Shown: piece after piece, positions 63,993-64,000 of the stretch
Layout: each line of letters opens with the position of its first letter
Numbering within the stretch: the stretch's first letter is position 1
Assembly: GCF_003413745.1 (NCBI RefSeq)
Contig: NZ_QVID01000001.1
Coordinates: forward strand, 1,674,001 to 1,738,000
Direction: 5' to 3'
Source of the DNA: Marixanthomonas ophiurae
GTDB lineage: Bacteria; Bacteroidota; Bacteroidia; Flavobacteriales; Flavobacteriaceae
Length of the DNA: 64,000 nt
Position numbers and translations under genes: made by a program
The notes under the pieces: model-generated
Database searches by the model: none
Told to the model about the DNA's origin: nothing
What the model saw: only the letters and a program-made list of their open reading frames with translations

Positions 63993-64000
63993 TTGAAACT

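Overview
The window is chromosomal DNA of a Bacteroidota bacterium, almost certainly a Flavobacteriaceae. Evidence: low GC; start regions with the Bacteroidota -7 element TAnnTTTG (for example 7902-7909, 50936-50943, 59174-59181); type IX secretion (T9SS) C-terminal sorting domains; Rho with a long disordered insert; type III glutamine synthetase; and lineage-typical families (DUF4293, DUF1599, DUF3078, DUF3667, HYC_CC_PP, Lacal_2735). I saw no prophage, insertion sequence, integrase or CRISPR array. I cannot name the genus from the sequence alone.

Layout. 1-9 kb: rsfS (cut by the window edge), birA, pyrE, a NUDIX hydrolase, an M14 peptidase lipoprotein, a T9SS cargo protein, rho, DUF4293 and a YfcE-like phosphoesterase. 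9-20 kb: truA and an MsbA-like ABC exporter; a leftward folP-cdaA-DUF3667 group; a rightward DUF1599-DoxX/DUF6624-permease-tpiA-prmA-clpS group. A 13.7-copy heptamer repeat lies just upstream of tpiA. 20-25 kb: an M57 protease lipoprotein, a GlxA-type regulator divergent from five small SRPBCC/VOC genes, and DUF808. 25.5-38 kb: a leftward copper/heavy-metal module with a CusA/CusB/TolC efflux system, a CopA ATPase, a permease, DUF305, HYC_CC_PP and a small regulator joining an HMA-like CxxC sensor to an AraC helix-turn-helix. 38-44.6 kb: tRNA-Arg(ACG), apt, a 51-residue conserved small gene, an M56/BlaI sensor-repressor pair with candidate operators, a Ca/Na antiporter and glnN.

45-51 kb is the most distinctive region: a complete curli-type functional amyloid operon. 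The major subunit has 28 uninterrupted 11-residue repeats. It is followed by a CsgB-like nucleator, a CsgE protein with a CsgC/CsgH-like N-terminal domain, CsgF, a CsgG carrying a C-terminal beta-barrel, and a beta-propeller lipoprotein with no counterpart in the E. coli operon. The leader carries two strong palindromes, and a stable hairpin separates the major-subunit gene from the rest.

51-64 kb: purM, DUF3078, a membrane protein, prfA, pyrF overlapping a BtuF-like protein that cannot have a signal peptide, small conserved genes, DUF4197, a second T9SS protein, fused isobutyryl-CoA mutase IcmF (B12-dependent), an unknown helical protein, an Lrp regulator and a small membrane protein.

A dispersed palindromic repeat family (full copies at 8416-8475 and 18567-18646, probable fragments at 9865 and 17630) and several short local repeats fill intergenic space.
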